In this document: positions 62,924-64,000 of the stretch, one piece after another
Layout of the letters: each line of letters opens with the position of its first letter
Numbering within the stretch: the first letter of the stretch is position 1
NCBI GenBank assembly: GCA_022428005.1
Contig: JAKMDI010000012.1
Location: forward strand, 1 to 64,000
DNA: 64,000 bases
Reading direction: 5' to 3'
From: Flavobacteriaceae bacterium
Lineage (GTDB): Bacteria > Bacteroidota > Bacteroidia > Flavobacteriales > Flavobacteriaceae
Made by a program: the position numbers and the translations under genes
Notes under the pieces: generated by a model
Database searches by the model: none
What the model was told of the DNA's origin: nothing
The model's input: the letters and a program-made list of their open reading frames with translations, nothing else

Positions 62924-64000
62924 ATGAGCAAGCAAGAGATGTTTGATTTTAAGTTTTATGAATGGGAAAAGAAATTTCACGATCGCCCATTTTTAAGACA
63001 ACCTTTTGGAGATCGGTGGGAAACCTACTCCTGGTCTGAAACAGGCCAAATGGCCAGAAAATTAGCTACAGGGCTACAGTCCTTAGGATTGAGAAAAAAT
63101 GCCCATATAGGTTTAATTTCAAAAAATTGCCGCGAGTGGGTAATCGCTGACTTGGCCATCATGATGGCAGGCTATATATCAGTCCCTTTTTTTCCGTCTT
63201 TAAAGGGAGAAGAACTAAAGTTTTTAATTGATTATGGGGATGTCGACCTACTGTTTGTTGGAAAAATAGAAACTTGGGAGAATATAAAAGATCACATCCC
63301 TAAAAATCTCCCCTTAATTGCATTTCCTCAATACAAAGGGTGTTCAAAAGTGGATCGGGGACAACAGTGGTTTAATTTTATCGACCAACACCAGCCCCTT
63401 CAAAACCCTCATACACCCAAGCTTTCGGATATTTGGACCATTATTTTCACTTCAGGAACAACGGGAAACCCAAAAGGAGTAGAGCTGTCTTTTCTGGCTT
63501 TGAATCAGACCAAAATCATTACAGAACAAGTGAATCCATTAAAGATCGATTTTTCTGGTAATAATGACTTTATCTCCTATCTTCCACTCAACCACATTGC
63601 CGAGCGCGTGGTGGTGGAGCATGTTTGTCTGCGTTTTGGCGGTTCGCTTTCATTCGTGGAATCATTGGATACATTTGCAAAAAACCTCAAAGAAATACAG
63701 CCTCATGTGTTTTTTGCAGCACCACGGATATGGACAAAATTCCAATTGGGGGTATTGGGAAAAATCCCGCAAAAAAAATTGAATGTTTTGTTGAAAATCC
63801 CAATTTTATCCGGTTTTATAAAGCGTAAACTAAAAATGAATTTAGGCTTGAGCAGGGCCAGATCAACGGTTTCGGGATCTGCCCCACTACAACTCTCCAT
63901 CATAGAATGGTTTAAAAAGGTTGACGTCTTTATTACCAATGGCTATGGTATGACTGAAAATTGTGCCATTTGTACTCAAGTTGATGGTAGGGATTTCAAC
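62924..64000 (+). CDS. Long-chain acyl-CoA synthetase (AMP-binding), 3' end cut
   Basis: An open frame from ATG 62924 runs without stop through the window end, giving the first 359 residues. It starts MSKQEMFDFKFYEWEKKF. The AMP-binding P-loop is FTSGTTGNPKG (175-185), SYLPLNHIAER and NGYGMTENCAI (the TE motif) follow. This is a long-chain fatty-acid:CoA ligase N-terminal part. It continues beyond the window. Confidence 0.93.
   Translation, partial: MSKQEMFDFKFYEWEKKFHDRPFLRQPFGDRWETYSWSETGQMARKLATGLQSLGLRKNAHIGLISKNCREWVIADLAIMMAGYISVPFFPSLKGEELKFLIDYGDVDLLFVGKIETWENIKDHIPKNLPLIAFPQYKGCSKVDRGQQWFNFIDQHQPLQNPHTPKLSDIWTIIFTSGTTGNPKGVELSFLALNQTKIITEQVNPLKIDFSGNNDFISYLPLNHIAERVVVEHVCLRFGGSLSFVESLDTFAKNLKEIQPHVFFAAPRIWTKFQLGVLGKIPQKKLNVLLKIPILSGFIKRKLKMNLGLSRARSTVSGSAPLQLSIIEWFKKVDVFITNGYGMTENCAICTQVDGRDFN

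Noticed and set aside
1-64000. CRISPR arrays, phage genes, transposases, toxin-antitoxin or other defence modules
   Set aside because: I looked for repeat-spacer patterns and characteristic proteins on both strands and found none.

Overview
The window looks like chromosomal DNA of a marine member of the Flavobacteriaceae (Bacteroidota). Supporting signs are AT-rich DNA, a SusC/SusD pair, several TonB-dependent receptors, sulfatases, a DUF4270 lipoprotein, promoters that fit the Bacteroidota pattern (TTG, about 17-19 bp, TAnnTTTG), and an almost complete lack of Shine-Dalgarno sequences before genes. No database search was possible; family names rest on recognising motifs and sequence by eye.

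Layout. (1) 1-581 has no convincing gene. It holds a strong hairpin terminator, two pairs of short direct repeats and a 17-base segment that looks like the 3' end of a tRNA gene, so it may be the edge of an integrated element. (2) 582-24101 is a polysaccharide utilisation region aimed at a sulfated, uronic-acid-containing glycan. It holds an operon for a PhyH-type dioxygenase, a zinc dehydrogenase and a YiaK-like dehydrogenase. It also holds SusC/SusD, a beta-helix lipoprotein, a Tat-signal enolase-superfamily protein, a PL6-type lyase, two beta-propeller glycosidase-like proteins, a UidA-like GH2 beta-glucuronidase and two sulfatases. A NIPSNAP protein, a CDGSH Fe-S protein, an orphan pterin dehydratase and an outer-membrane barrel complete it. 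No regulator, sulfatase-maturing enzyme, sugar kinase or inner-membrane sugar transporter is present. (3) 24098-28177 holds a TonB-linked outer-membrane receptor, a cation/proton antiporter and, between them, a compact independent transcription unit. That unit has its own promoter, a perfect Shine-Dalgarno sequence, a 20-codon ORF and a strong terminator. (4) 28208-64000 is core genome: ribE, pdxA, DUF177-rpmF-fabH-accB-accC, asd, tdk-alr, rsmI-recJ, pgi, an M23 peptidase, uvrC, a 5-FCL enzyme, ileS-dksA-like-lspA, a TonB receptor with recO and gdhA, radA, panD/panC, a shortened glycogen-synthase-like protein with a DUF4270 lipoprotein, an acyltransferase, and an acyl-CoA synthetase cut by the window end.

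How the catabolic genes may work together (inference): SusC/D import oligosaccharides cut by surface lyases. Sulfatases remove sulfate, the glucuronidase frees D-glucuronate, and the enolase-superfamily protein, the zinc dehydrogenase and the YiaK-like enzyme handle uronate or aldonate products. No CRISPR array, phage gene, transposase or recognised defence system was seen.
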